NCBI GenBank assembly: GCA_945928315.1
Contig: CAMENN010000014.1
Location: forward strand, 1 to 38,420
Direction: 5' to 3'
Source of the DNA: an uncultured Clostridia bacterium
GTDB lineage: Bacteria > Bacillota > Clostridia > Christensenellales > Aristaeellaceae
DNA: 38,420 bases
A model generated the notes under the pieces. It saw only the letters and a program-made list of their open reading frames with translations. It did not search any database and had not been told where the DNA came from. Positions 1 to 8,016 of this stretch are shown here, one piece after another. The position numbers and the translations under genes are program-made. Position 1 is the first letter of the stretch. Every line of letters starts with the position of its first letter.

Positions 1-581
1 ATCAGCTTCTCCGGGAAGTGATACGGGCCGTAGTTGTTGGAGCAGCGGGAGATCGTCACCGGCAGGCCGTAGGTGCGGTGATACGCCAGCACCAGCAGGT
101 CCGCGCCCGCCTTGGAGCTGGAATACGGGCTGGACGTGTGGATCGGCGTTTCCTCGGTGAAGAACAGGTCGGGGCGGTCGAGCGGCAGATCGCCGTAGAC
201 CTCGTCCGTCGACACCTGATGATAGCGCTGGATGCCGTACTTGCGGCAGGCGTCCATCAGCGTCGCCGTGCCCATGATGTTCGTCTGCAGGAAGATGCCC
301 GGGTCCTCGATGGAGCGGTCCACGTGCGATTCCGCCGCGAAATTGACAACGATGTCCGGGTGCTCCTCCTCGAAGAGGCGGTTCACCGCCTCGCGGTCGC
401 AGATGTCCGCCTTCACGAAGCGGAAGTTTGGGTTATCCATCACCGGGGCAAGCGTCGAGAGGTTGCCCGCGTAGGTCAGCTTGTCGAGGCAGACGATGCG
501 GTCCTCCGGGTGCTTATCCAGCATGTGAAAGATGAAGTTGCTGCCGATGAATCCGGCGCCGCCGGTCACGATGATCGTCAT
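1..581 (-). CDS. rfbB: dTDP-glucose 4,6-dehydratase, C-terminus cut by window edge
   Basis: This enzyme converts dTDP-glucose to dTDP-4-keto-6-deoxyglucose in the cytoplasm, the second step of dTDP-L-rhamnose synthesis. Translating the minus strand from the ATG at 581-579 gives a short-chain dehydrogenase/reductase start, MTIIVTGGAGFIGSN, with the GxxGxxG NAD-binding loop at about residues 7-13. The catalytic region follows with STDEVYG near residue 123 and YSSSKAGAD (YxxxK) near residue 150. About 193 residues are present out of roughly 330-350 usual for the family, because the gene runs off the left edge. It starts 10 bases after rfbC stops, so it is the third gene of the rfbA-rfbC-rfbB operon; rfbD would be expected further left. 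The identification is firm. Confidence 0.95.
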   Translation of the reverse strand, partial: MTIIVTGGAGFIGSNFIFHMLDKHPEDRIVCLDKLTYAGNLSTLAPVMDNPNFRFVKADICDREAVNRLFEEEHPDIVVNFAAESHVDRSIEDPGIFLQTNIMGTATLMDACRKYGIQRYHQVSTDEVYGDLPLDRPDLFFTEETPIHTSSPYSSSKAGADLLVLAYHRTYGLPVTISRCSNNYGPYHFPEKL

Positions 582-591
582 ATGTTCCTCC

Positions 592-1155
592 TCAGATTTC
601 GCCGTAGACAAAGTTGCAGTCGCTGTCCGCGAGCAGCGGGGCGGTCGTGTCCTTCTGCGAGAGCAGGCTTTCCGTGACCTCGCCCCAGTCCACGCCGATC
701 GCCGGGTCATTGAACCGGATGCCCCGGTCGCACTCGCAGCTGTACAGATCGTCGACCTTGTAGCAGAACTCCACGTCGTCCGTCAGCGTCTTGAAGCCGT
801 GGCCGAAGCCGCGCGGAATGAACAGCATCCGCTTGTTCTCAGCGGAGAGCTCCACCGCCACCCACTGACGGTACGTCGGGCTGCCCCTGCGCAGATCGAC
901 CGCGACGTCCATCACCGCGCCGCGCGTCACGCGCACGAGCTTGGCCTGCGCATGCGGCGCATTCTGGAAGTGGATGCCGCGCAGCACGCCCTTCGTCGCG
1001 GTGAAGGACTGGTTGTCCTGCACGAACGTCGCCGTGATGCCGATGTCCGCGAACGCCTTCTGATTGTAAGTTTCCATGAAATAGCCGCGCTGGTCGCCGT
1101 ACACGTCCGGCTCGACGATGCACACGTCCGGCAGCTTCGTGTCGATTCGCTTCAT
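592..1155 (-). CDS. rfbC: dTDP-4-dehydrorhamnose 3,5-epimerase
   Basis: RfbC epimerises dTDP-4-keto-6-deoxyglucose at C3 and C5, the third step toward dTDP-L-rhamnose, which feeds cell-surface polysaccharides. The 187-residue product has the usual length and the cupin-fold hallmarks: DxRGYFMETYN near residue 21, FVQDNQSFTATKGVLRGIHFQ with the catalytic His near residue 62, VxRGAVxDVAVDLR near residue 78, and IPRGFGHGFKTL near residue 113. The start codon abuts the rfbA stop with no spacer, which suggests translational coupling. Nothing in the sequence looks damaged. Confidence 0.95.
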   Translation of the reverse strand: MKRIDTKLPDVCIVEPDVYGDQRGYFMETYNQKAFADIGITATFVQDNQSFTATKGVLRGIHFQNAPHAQAKLVRVTRGAVMDVAVDLRRGSPTYRQWVAVELSAENKRMLFIPRGFGHGFKTLTDDVEFCYKVDDLYSCECDRGIRFNDPAIGVDWGEVTESLLSQKDTTAPLLADSDCNFVYGEI

Positions 1156-2043
1156 TTAATACCGCACCCTTCCCTCCGCCACGGCCTTGAGATGCTTGCC
1201 GTAGGGGCTCTTGCCGTAGCGCGCCGCGCTCTCCAGCAGCTTGTCCTTCGTGATCCAGCCGTTCTTGTAGGCGATCTCCTCCGGCGCGCTGATCTTGATG
1301 CCCTGTCGCTGCTCCACCACGCGCACGAAGTCCGCCGCATCGACGAGGCTGTCCATCGTGCCGGTGTCCAGCCACGCAAAGCCGCGGCCCAGCAGCTGCA
1401 CGTCGAGCACTTTGTCTTCCAAATACATGGCGTTGAGCGTGGTGATCTCCAGCTCGCCGCGCGCACTCGGCTTCACCTGATGCGCCATGGCAGAGACACC
1501 CTTCGGGTAGAAGTACAGACCCGTCACGGCGTAATTGCTCTTGGGCTGCTGCGGCTTTTCCTCGATGGAGATCACGCGGCCGCTCTCGTCGAACTCGACC
1601 ACGCCGAAGCGCTCCGGGTCGTTGACGTAGTAGCCAAACACCGTCGCGCGGGCGCTTTCCTCCGCATTGGCCACCGCCGCGCGCAGGATCTTTCCAAAGC
1701 CGTTGCCGTAGAAGATGTTGTCGCCCAGCACCATCGCGCAGGCGTCGTTTCCAATAAACTCCTCGCCCAGCAGGAACGCCTGCGCCAGACCGTCCGGCGA
1801 GGGCTGCACCTTATAGGAAAGGCTCACGCCGAACTGGCTGCCGTCGCCGAGCAGGTGCTCAAAGCGCGGCGTATCCTCCGGGGTCGAAATGATGAGAATC
1901 TCCCGGATGCCCGCGAGCATCAGCGTGGAGAGCGGATAGTAGATCATCGGCTTGTCATAGACCGGGAGCAGCTGCTTGCTCGTGACCATCGTCAGCGGGT
2001 ACAGCCGCGTGCCGGCGCCGCCGGCGAGAATGATGCCCTTCAT
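1156..2043 (-). CDS. rfbA: Glucose-1-phosphate thymidylyltransferase
   Basis: RfbA joins glucose-1-phosphate and dTTP to make dTDP-glucose, the entry step of the dTDP-rhamnose pathway, and is usually feedback-inhibited by dTDP-rhamnose. The 295-residue protein begins [18 protein letters not shown], the nucleotide-binding signature LAGGxGTRL, followed by [38 protein letters not shown] and VLGDNIFYG with its metal-binding Asp. The C-terminal helices after about residue 240 end with [10 protein letters not shown], also typical. Length matches the family (about 290). It is the first gene of the operon, led by a promoter at 2095-2122 and a good ribosome-binding site (AGGAGG about eight bases before the ATG). 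Confidence 0.96.
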   Translation of the reverse strand: MKGIILAGGAGTRLYPLTMVTSKQLLPVYDKPMIYYPLSTLMLAGIREILIISTPEDTPRFEHLLGDGSQFGVSLSYKVQPSPDGLAQAFLLGEEFIGNDACAMVLGDNIFYGNGFGKILRAAVANAEESARATVFGYYVNDPERFGVVEFDESGRVISIEEKPQQPKSNYAVTGLYFYPKGVSAMAHQVKPSARGELEITTLNAMYLEDKVLDVQLLGRGFAWLDTGTMDSLVDAADFVRVVEQRQGIKISAPEEIAYKNGWITKDKLLESAARYGKSPYGKHLKAVAEGRVRY

Positions 2044-2094
2044 GGCGCGCCTCCTGCGTCCCCCTCTGCGGGAGGACAGAATATGTCACTTTCC

Positions 2095-2122
2095 ATTATA
2101 CACGTTTTCTGTGTTTTGGCAA
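2095..2122 (-). promoter_or_regulatory. Promoter of the rfbACB operon
   Basis: On the minus strand a perfect TATAAT (plus 2095-2100) lies 16 bases after TTGCCA (plus 2117-2122), a five-of-six match to the -35 consensus. The spacing and the position about 50 bases before rfbA fit a housekeeping sigma-A promoter. Confidence 0.7.
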
Positions 2123-2350
2123 CCGGTTTGTGCCCTGTCCGGAATCCCGCCCGCGGACAGCCCTGTCTCCATCGCGAACCGGTCCATGAAGCGCTCCCCG
2201 GCGGGGAATCCCGAAGGATTCACACGGACGCTGCTATGCACACACTCCGCACGCATCGTCCGCATCTGCCTTGTGGCCTCCTGCCCATGCCCTGCTAAAC
2301 TTTTAATCCAACTTTTACAGAAGTTTATCCGGCATTTTTGAATAAACTGC
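2123..2350. other. Intergenic stretch without recognised gene
   Basis: This is the core of the 444-base divergent gap between the rfb promoter and the first ABC operon. I see no convincing coding frame, RNA gene or long repeat. A short hairpin (TCCCC-GGC-GGGGA, near 2196-2208) is too weak to interpret. The sequence becomes AT-richer toward 2300-2350, as expected just upstream of a promoter. Confidence 0.5.
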
Positions 2351-2379
2351 TTGACAACGCGTCCCCGATACTCTACAAT
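2351..2379 (+). promoter_or_regulatory. Strong sigma-A promoter of the first ABC operon
   Basis: A perfect -35 box TTGACA (2351-2356) is followed after exactly 17 bases by TACAAT (2374-2379), one base off the -10 consensus. It is the best promoter match in the window and leaves an untranslated leader of about 100 bases before the ATG at 2488. Confidence 0.85.
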
Positions 2380-2410
2380 ATATCCAAGGTTTTGCCATAA
2401 ATTTTCACAC

Positions 2411-2447
2411 TGTATACAAATCTGTATCGGAACGCGCAAGCGTTTCC
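2411..2447 (+). promoter_or_regulatory. Possible operator: palindromes in the leader of the first ABC operon
   Basis: Between the promoter and the ribosome-binding site are the palindrome TGTATACA (2411-2418) and the interrupted inverted repeat AACGC-GCAA-GCGTT (2431-2444), the latter extendable outward with one bulged base as GGAA/TTTCC. Symmetric sites just downstream of a promoter are typical binding places for repressors of sugar operons. I cannot assign a regulator, and a leader hairpin is the alternative. Confidence 0.35.
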
Positions 2448-2487
2448 ATAGAACGACATCCCAACAAGGAAAGGAAGGCTCACATCT

Positions 2488-3789
2488 ATGAAGAAGCTCG
2501 TTGCCCTGCTGCTCGCCGTCCTCCTGCTGGTGCCCACGTTCGCGCTGGCCGCCACGGAGTACGACGTCACCGAACCCATCACCATCACCTGGTGGCACGC
2601 CCATGAGGATCAGCTCACCGAGTACCTCAACTACATGGTGGACAAGTTCAACGCCGAGAACGGCATGGGCATCACCGTCGAGCCCGTCTACATCGGCAGC
2701 TATGGCGAAATCAACACCCAGTTCATCGCCGCGGCAGCCGCCGGCACCGGCACCGTCCCCGCGCTGGTGACCTGCAACACCTCCTATCCGGCCAGCTACG
2801 GCAAGGACGGCCTGTGCGAGGTGCTCGATCCGTACATCGACGCGTTCGATTATGACATCGAGGACTTCGGCGAGGGCCTCATCGCCTCCACCAGCTACGA
2901 CGGCGAGCAGATCGCCCTGCCGTACCTGATCTCCACGCAGGTCATGTACTACAACAAGACCGCGGCCGACGCCGAGGGCATCGAGATGCCCAAAACGCTC
3001 GACGAAATGGACGCGTTCCTTCAGAAGGCCACCCTCTTCAACGAGGACGGCAGCACCAAGCGCTACGGCACCGTCTTCGGCGGCTGGGACTACTGGTACT
3101 ATGAGATGCTCTACAAGAACAACGGCGTAGAGACCGTCTGCGAGGACGGCACCACCGATGTCAACAGCGAGAAGAGCGTCGAAATCACCGCAAAGATCAA
3201 GGAGTGGATCGACAAGGGCTACGCGTACTATGCGTACGGCACCAACGCCTCCTCCAACATGCGCCAGCTCTTCTGGGACGGCGGCGCGTTCAGCGTGTTC
3301 CACACCTCCTCCCTGTATGACACCTATGTCACGCAGGTCGCCGCGTCCGAGAATCCGTTCGAGGTCGGCATGTGCTGGCTGCCGGGCGGCAACGACGGCG
3401 AGTCCTTCAAGTCCGAGGTTGGCGGCGCGGCCATCCTGATCCCGGCGGCGGCCTCCCAGGCGGAGAAGAACGCGGCCTGGCAGTTCCTCATGTTCATGAC
3501 CAGCCCGGAGATCAACCTCTACTGGGCCGACAAGACCGGCTACTTCCCGACCCGCCAGAGCGTCAAGGACACCGAGGCGTACGCGGAGTACCTCTCCCGC
3601 AAGCCCGCGATGGAGTCCATCGTCTCCATGAGCGGCTGGATCAACCCGCGCAACCAGAACCCGGCGTACGACTCCTGCGCGACCCTCTGGCGCCATGCGC
3701 TGGCCCAGATCTTCAACGAGGGCGCTCCGATCCAGGAGACGCTCGACGCGCTGGCGGTCGAAATTCAGGAGACGCTGGACGACCAGTAA
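2488..3789 (+). CDS. Extracellular sugar-binding protein of an ABC transporter (family 1)
   Basis: This is the substrate-capturing component of a carbohydrate ABC importer. The 433-residue protein has a signal peptide (MKKLVALLLAVLLLVPTFALA) with a signal peptidase I-like ALA-A site near residue 21 and no lipobox cysteine. The mature start ITITWWHAHEDQ and the segments YLISTQVMYYNKTAADAEGI, AFSVFHTSSLYDT and GGAAILIPAAASQAEKNAAWQFLMFM are characteristic of MalE/UgpB-like proteins. A purine-rich ribosome-binding site (AAGGAAAGG) precedes the ATG. Two permease genes follow after a stem-loop, and no ATPase gene is nearby. The substrate cannot be read from sequence; oligosaccharide or glycerol-phosphate-like ligands are both possible. 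Confidence 0.9.
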   Translation: MKKLVALLLAVLLLVPTFALAATEYDVTEPITITWWHAHEDQLTEYLNYMVDKFNAENGMGITVEPVYIGSYGEINTQFIAAAAAGTGTVPALVTCNTSYPASYGKDGLCEVLDPYIDAFDYDIEDFGEGLIASTSYDGEQIALPYLISTQVMYYNKTAADAEGIEMPKTLDEMDAFLQKATLFNEDGSTKRYGTVFGGWDYWYYEMLYKNNGVETVCEDGTTDVNSEKSVEITAKIKEWIDKGYAYYAYGTNASSNMRQLFWDGGAFSVFHTSSLYDTYVTQVAASENPFEVGMCWLPGGNDGESFKSEVGGAAILIPAAASQAEKNAAWQFLMFMTSPEINLYWADKTGYFPTRQSVKDTEAYAEYLSRKPAMESIVSMSGWINPRNQNPAYDSCATLWRHALAQIFNEGAPIQETLDALAVEIQETLDDQ

Positions 3790-3824
3790 TGCGCTTGACC
3801 TGAACGACTGACTTCGGCTCGTGA

Positions 3825-3855
3825 GGGCGGAGAAGCGGGGCTTCTCCGCCCTTTT
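3825..3855 (+). terminator. Stem-loop with U-tract after the binding-protein gene
   Basis: A perfect 11-bp stem (GGGCGGAGAAG 3825-3835, CTTCTCCGCCC 3841-3851) with a CGGGG loop is followed by TTTT. It lies inside the operon, 24 bases before the permease start, so it probably works as a partial terminator or 3'-end stabiliser that raises binding-protein output over permease output. Confidence 0.75.
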
Positions 3856-3878
3856 GCCAGAAATGGGGATGAGAGATC

Positions 3879-5606
3879 GTGAAGAAACTTACGCCCGACA
3901 AACAATGGAAGGCCCAGCAGCGCCAGCTCGAGCAGCGGCACATTTCGCGCGCGCAGCGTGCCGTCGGCATCGTGCTCATCGTGCTGGGCGTGCTCATCGC
4001 CGCGATCGGCCTGTTCGGCTGGCTCGCCGGCGATCTGCAGTTCAGCCCGCTGCGCGCCCTGTCCGATCAGGTCTTCTCCGCGCGCGAGACCGCGCAGAGC
4101 ACCGGCACCGGGGTGACCGGCTCGTTCGACCTGAACGGCGAGGACAGCGGCGTCCATGTATTCTACGCCGAATACACCGCCGGCGAGGAAGCCGGCACCA
4201 TCTGCGCGCAGGACTTTGAGCCGGGCGAGAGCAAGAAGTCCCTCAAGGGCGAGGGCGGATTGCAGTTCCCCGGCACCAAGGACTACATGACCAACGTGGT
4301 CGACGAGGACGCGCCGGTGACGCTCGCCAATGGCATGGAGCTGACCCGGAGCGTCAAGCTCCCCGGCGAGGGCAACAGCAAGTACCGCAGCCTCAAGTTC
4401 ACCGTGGAGAGCGCGGGCACGCTGACCGTCTACGCCGTCTCCTCGCTGGCGGACTCCGACCGCCGTCTGGTGCTCTACAGCGCCAAGAACGGCGCGGCGG
4501 TCGCCGAGGCGATGGCCCCTGCGGCGGACGGCTCCCCCGTCGCCGCGCTCACCTTCGCCTTTGACGAGGGCGGCACCTATTACCTCTCCACCAAGGGCGA
4601 CATCCCGATCGCGCCGCTGAGCGCCATCATGAACATCGCCATCATCCTGCTGATCGTCGGCATCGTGCTCATCTTCAACGGCTTCATGATGCTGCGCCAG
4701 CGCTGGGAGAGCATGAAGGACCTGTTCTGCGTCGAGCCGGCGCTCATCTTCTTCCTGCTCTTCGTCTACTACCCGGTCATCGACATGGTGCGCATCTCCT
4801 TCACGGACATGGGCATTCTGACGACCGGCCGCCAGAACTTCGTGGGCTGGCAGAACTACAACTGGCTGTTCAACCAGTCCGGCGCGAAGTACTTCTGGGA
4901 GTCGCTGCGCATCACTGCGACCTATACCTTCTGGGAGGTCGCCATCACGCTGGTCGGCGGCATCCTGCTGGCGCTGCTGTTCAACCGCATGTCCCGCAGC
5001 TTCAACTTCATGCGCGCCATCGTGTTCATGCCCAAGTACATCGCGGTCTCCACGAGCGCCATCGTGTTCATGTGGATTCTCTACAGCCCGGCGGCCGCCG
5101 GCGCGAACCAGTCCGAGGGCATCCTCAACTACTTCCTCTCGCTCTTCGGCATCACGGGCCCGCACTGGCTGATCGATTCCTCCACCGCCCTGGCCGGCGT
5201 GCTGATTCTGACCGCGTGGCGCGTGGTCGGCTATGCCATGATGATCTACCTCTCCGCGATGCAGGGCATCCCGCAGGATTACTACGAGGCCGCCCGCATC
5301 GACGGCGCGGACGGCGTGCAGCAGTTCCGCTTCATCACCGTGCCGCTGCTGGCCCCGACGACGCTGTTCCTGCTCGTGACCACGTTCATCGCCTCCATGA
5401 AGGTCTTCCAGAGCGTGGACGTCATGACGGCCGGCGGTCCGGGCACGGCCACCAACGTGATGGTCATGTGGATCTACAACCTGACCTTCAGCGATTTCCG
5501 CACGGCGCGCGGCGCTGCGGTGTCGGTCGTGTTCTTCCTCATCCTGCTGGTGTGCACGATGGCCACGATGAAATACTCCAACAAGAACGTCAACTACGAC
5601 TCGTAA
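3879..5606 (+). CDS. Sugar ABC transporter permease (MalF type) with extracytoplasmic insert
   Basis: This membrane subunit helps form the translocation pore of a CUT1-type importer. The start is the GTG at 3879; a nearby ATG at 3868 is out of frame. The 575-residue product has one membrane segment at about 28-50, then roughly 195 hydrophilic residues predicted outside the membrane (about 51-245), a second membrane segment (about 246-268), and a typical permease core starting EPALIFFLLFVYYPVIDMV. The ATPase-contact EAA loop reads EAARIDGADGVQQFRF from residue 470. Plain MalF-type permeases of Gram-positives have about 290-300 residues, so nearly half of this protein is extra. In E. coli MalF a large periplasmic loop contacts the binding protein, but it sits between other helices. 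Confidence 0.88.
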   Translation: MKKLTPDKQWKAQQRQLEQRHISRAQRAVGIVLIVLGVLIAAIGLFGWLAGDLQFSPLRALSDQVFSARETAQSTGTGVTGSFDLNGEDSGVHVFYAEYTAGEEAGTICAQDFEPGESKKSLKGEGGLQFPGTKDYMTNVVDEDAPVTLANGMELTRSVKLPGEGNSKYRSLKFTVESAGTLTVYAVSSLADSDRRLVLYSAKNGAAVAEAMAPAADGSPVAALTFAFDEGGTYYLSTKGDIPIAPLSAIMNIAIILLIVGIVLIFNGFMMLRQRWESMKDLFCVEPALIFFLLFVYYPVIDMVRISFTDMGILTTGRQNFVGWQNYNWLFNQSGAKYFWESLRITATYTFWEVAITLVGGILLALLFNRMSRSFNFMRAIVFMPKYIAVSTSAIVFMWILYSPAAAGANQSEGILNYFLSLFGITGPHWLIDSSTALAGVLILTAWRVVGYAMMIYLSAMQGIPQDYYEAARIDGADGVQQFRFITVPLLAPTTLFLLVTTFIASMKVFQSVDVMTAGGPGTATNVMVMWIYNLTFSDFRTARGAAVSVVFFLILLVCTMATMKYSNKNVNYDS

Positions 5607-5619
5607 GGGAGGCGATAGC

Positions 5620-7008
5620 ATGCTGAGTATAAAGAAAAAAGTCGGTATCGGGCTGGTGCTCTGCGGCGTCGCGTCCCTGATCCTCGCCTTCCTGGGCATC
5701 CCGATGGGCTGGAGCGGCGCGGTCAGGCTCGCACTCGTCGTGCTGGGCGCCGCGCTGGTCATCGCCGCGCTGCCCCTCATGTGGGCGGACGGCATCCGCA
5801 ACCTGCGCTCCTGGCCGAAGATCCATCACCTGCACCGCATGCGTCAGAGCGGCTTCTTTGACGTCCTGATGTTCTTCGCGGTGATCGCGCTGCTGCTGCT
5901 GGCGCTGGGCTGCTTCGGCATGATCTCCTACAACGCGACCTTCGCCAAACACGCGAAGCTCGCCGCGGGAGACGGCCCCGTGCCCGCAACGCTCGAGGAG
6001 GCCCGGCTGCTGCCCGGCTTCGTCGAGTACAGCTTCAAGCAGGACCTCAACCTCTTCTCCAACCACTATCACGCGCTGCTGTCCTTCGGCGGCATCCTCC
6101 TAGCGGTGGTGGCCATCGGCCTTCTGTACATGCGCTTCATCTCGCCGATCGTCGCCGCGGACGACTCGCTGCGCATCGCGCACGGCGTCTACCGCAAGGT
6201 CGGGCAGACCGCGCTCTCCGTGTTCATCACGCTGGTCATGCTCTTCCCGATCTACTGGATGGTCATCTCCTCCTTCAAGACGAGCACCGAGCTGCTCTCC
6301 TCCGTGCCGACGCTCTGGCCGAAGGAGTTCGTCTGGGAGAACTACCCGAACGTGCTCCAGCGCGCGCCGTTCATCCGCTACCTGATCAACACGCTCATCA
6401 CGACCTGCTGCATCATGCTCACGCAGCTGACGCTGGGCGTGCTCGCGGCGTATGGCTTCTCCAAGGGCCACTTCCGCGGGCAGAACGCTCTGTTCATGCT
6501 CGTGCTGGGCGCGCTGATGGTCCCGATTCAGGTCACCTTCGTCCCGATCTATGTGATGATCGCGCGGCTCAACTCGATCGACACGTATCTGGGCATCGTC
6601 CTGCCGAATCTGGTCAGCGCCTACTTCATCTTCATGCTGCGCCAGAACTTCATGGCCGTGGATGACAGCTACATCGAGGCCGGCCGCATCGACGGCATGG
6701 GCCGCATCGGCACCATCGTCAACGTGCTCTGCCCGATGTGCAAGCCCACGCTCATCACGGTGAGCATCATCTCGTTCATCGACGGCTGGAACAGCTACTT
6801 CTGGCCGAAGATGGTCACCAAGACGGAGGCGAGCCGCACCATCGCCGTCGGCGTGCAGCAGCTCAAGAACACGTTTGCCGGCCAGGAGGTCTCCAACTAC
6901 AACGAGATCATGGCGGGCGCAGTCATGGCGATCATCCCGATCGTGCTGCTCTTCCTCTTCCTGCAAAAGTACATCATGACGGGCATGAGCAAGGCCGCCA
7001 TGAAGTGA
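5620..7008 (+). CDS. Sugar ABC transporter permease (MalG type) with N-terminal extension
   Basis: This is the partner permease, ending in the usual MalG-like core with an EAA loop EAGRIDGMGRIGTIVNVL from residue 353 and the terminal segment IVLLFLFLQKYIMTGMSKAAMK. The 462-residue length exceeds the usual 270-300: about 190 residues precede the core and contain several predicted membrane segments (about 8-27, 29-50 and 82-105) and a short extracytoplasmic stretch before SFGGILLAVVAIGLLYMRF. It follows the MalF-type gene by 13 bases with a GGGAGG ribosome-binding site. No ATPase gene follows, so a shared MsmX-like ATPase encoded elsewhere is likely. Confidence 0.88.
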   Translation: MLSIKKKVGIGLVLCGVASLILAFLGIPMGWSGAVRLALVVLGAALVIAALPLMWADGIRNLRSWPKIHHLHRMRQSGFFDVLMFFAVIALLLLALGCFGMISYNATFAKHAKLAAGDGPVPATLEEARLLPGFVEYSFKQDLNLFSNHYHALLSFGGILLAVVAIGLLYMRFISPIVAADDSLRIAHGVYRKVGQTALSVFITLVMLFPIYWMVISSFKTSTELLSSVPTLWPKEFVWENYPNVLQRAPFIRYLINTLITTCCIMLTQLTLGVLAAYGFSKGHFRGQNALFMLVLGALMVPIQVTFVPIYVMIARLNSIDTYLGIVLPNLVSAYFIFMLRQNFMAVDDSYIEAGRIDGMGRIGTIVNVLCPMCKPTLITVSIISFIDGWNSYFWPKMVTKTEASRTIAVGVQQLKNTFAGQEVSNYNEIMAGAVMAIIPIVLLFLFLQKYIMTGMSKAAMK

Positions 7009-7018
7009 CGCTTCACCG

Positions 7019-7045
7019 GGGACCGCTTCGGCGGTCCCTTTCCTT
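7019..7045 (+). terminator. Intrinsic terminator after the permease pair
   Basis: An 8-bp stem GGGACCGC (7019-7026) with a stable TTCG loop pairs with GCGGTCCC (7031-7038) and is followed by TTTCCTT. It should end or attenuate transcription of the transporter genes before the next gene. Confidence 0.75.
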
Positions 7046-7062
7046 CAGAAAGGAGCACAACC

Positions 7063-7998
7063 ATGCGCATTCGTTTCAGCGCGCTGCTGACCGCGATGCT
7101 GCTCTGGCTTTCCGGCGGCGTCGCCCAGGAGGCCGCGCGCACCGCGGAGATCTTCGACCGCAGCGGCGACGCGGGCCAGCTGACCATCCGTTTCCTCTGG
7201 CTGGGCGAGCAGGTCGCCGACGACAAGCCCGGCGACTGCATGATTCTCACCTCGCCGGACGGTCAGGTGATGGTGCTCGACTGCGGCCATCCCCTCGCCT
7301 CGCAGTACGTCATCGACGCGCTCGACGCGATGGGCGTCACGCGGATCGACGCGCTTGTCATCTCGCACCCGCATATCGACCACCTGGGCGGCGTCCCGGC
7401 GCTCTATGCGCGCTACGAGATCGGCACGGTCTACTCGAGCGCGCTCGTCTACGAGAAATCGAGCTATTACCGCGCCTATGTCGAGGCGACGGCGAACACG
7501 CCGCATGTGTACCTGAAGGAGGGCGACTCGTTCCAGTTCGGCGACAGCGTCCGCGTGGATGTGTACAACCCGCCGGCGGAGATCACCTATCCGAAGGACT
7601 ACCCGACCGGCGCGACGCAGTTCATCAACAACCAGTCGCTGGCGCTCAAATTCACCTATGGCGAATCGACCGCGATGCTGGCAGGCGACCTGTACGCCGC
7701 GGGCGAGCGGGAGGTGGTTTCGCGCTGGGGCGACGCGCTCGACTGCGACATCATGAAGGCGAACCACCACGGCGCGAGCACGTCCTCGACCTCGGTCTGG
7801 CGCAAGGCGGTTTCGCCGCAGATCACGTTCATCACGAGCGATACGATCGAGGACCTGTCGATTGCGAAGAAGTACACGAAGAACGGACAACAGATGTATC
7901 ACACGCTCATCGACGGGTGCATCCGCGTGCAGACGCCGGGCGACGGCACCTACACCGTGCTCACGGAGAAGGACCGGACAACGACGCTGTTTGATTGA
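7063..7998 (+). CDS. Secreted metallo-beta-lactamase-fold hydrolase (ComEC C-terminal type)
   Basis: The 311-residue product has a signal peptide (cleavage probably near GGVAQEA, residue 22) followed by a metallo-beta-lactamase domain. The zinc-binding motif HxHxDH appears as SHPHIDHLGG near residue 104, preceded by VMVLDCGHP, and later ligands are suggested by MLAGDL and KANHHGAS. This arrangement resembles the hydrolase domain of ComEC-type proteins and stand-alone secreted relatives whose substrates are mostly unknown; nucleic acid or phosphodiester cleavage is a family-based guess. It sits 54 bases after the permease gene behind a terminator and has its own GAAAGGAGC ribosome-binding site, so cotranscription is uncertain. 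Confidence 0.8.
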   Translation: MRIRFSALLTAMLLWLSGGVAQEAARTAEIFDRSGDAGQLTIRFLWLGEQVADDKPGDCMILTSPDGQVMVLDCGHPLASQYVIDALDAMGVTRIDALVISHPHIDHLGGVPALYARYEIGTVYSSALVYEKSSYYRAYVEATANTPHVYLKEGDSFQFGDSVRVDVYNPPAEITYPKDYPTGATQFINNQSLALKFTYGESTAMLAGDLYAAGEREVVSRWGDALDCDIMKANHHGASTSSTSVWRKAVSPQITFITSDTIEDLSIAKKYTKNGQQMYHTLIDGCIRVQTPGDGTYTVLTEKDRTTTLFD

Positions 7999-8016
7999 TA
8001 ATTCTCTTCAAGCCGC

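Noticed and set aside
532..2298. Long plus-strand open frame opposite rfbA and rfbC
   Set aside because: Its product is rich in Arg, His, Val and Asp with no motifs, and it lies exactly opposite well-recognised genes. High G+C produces such open antisense frames throughout this window.
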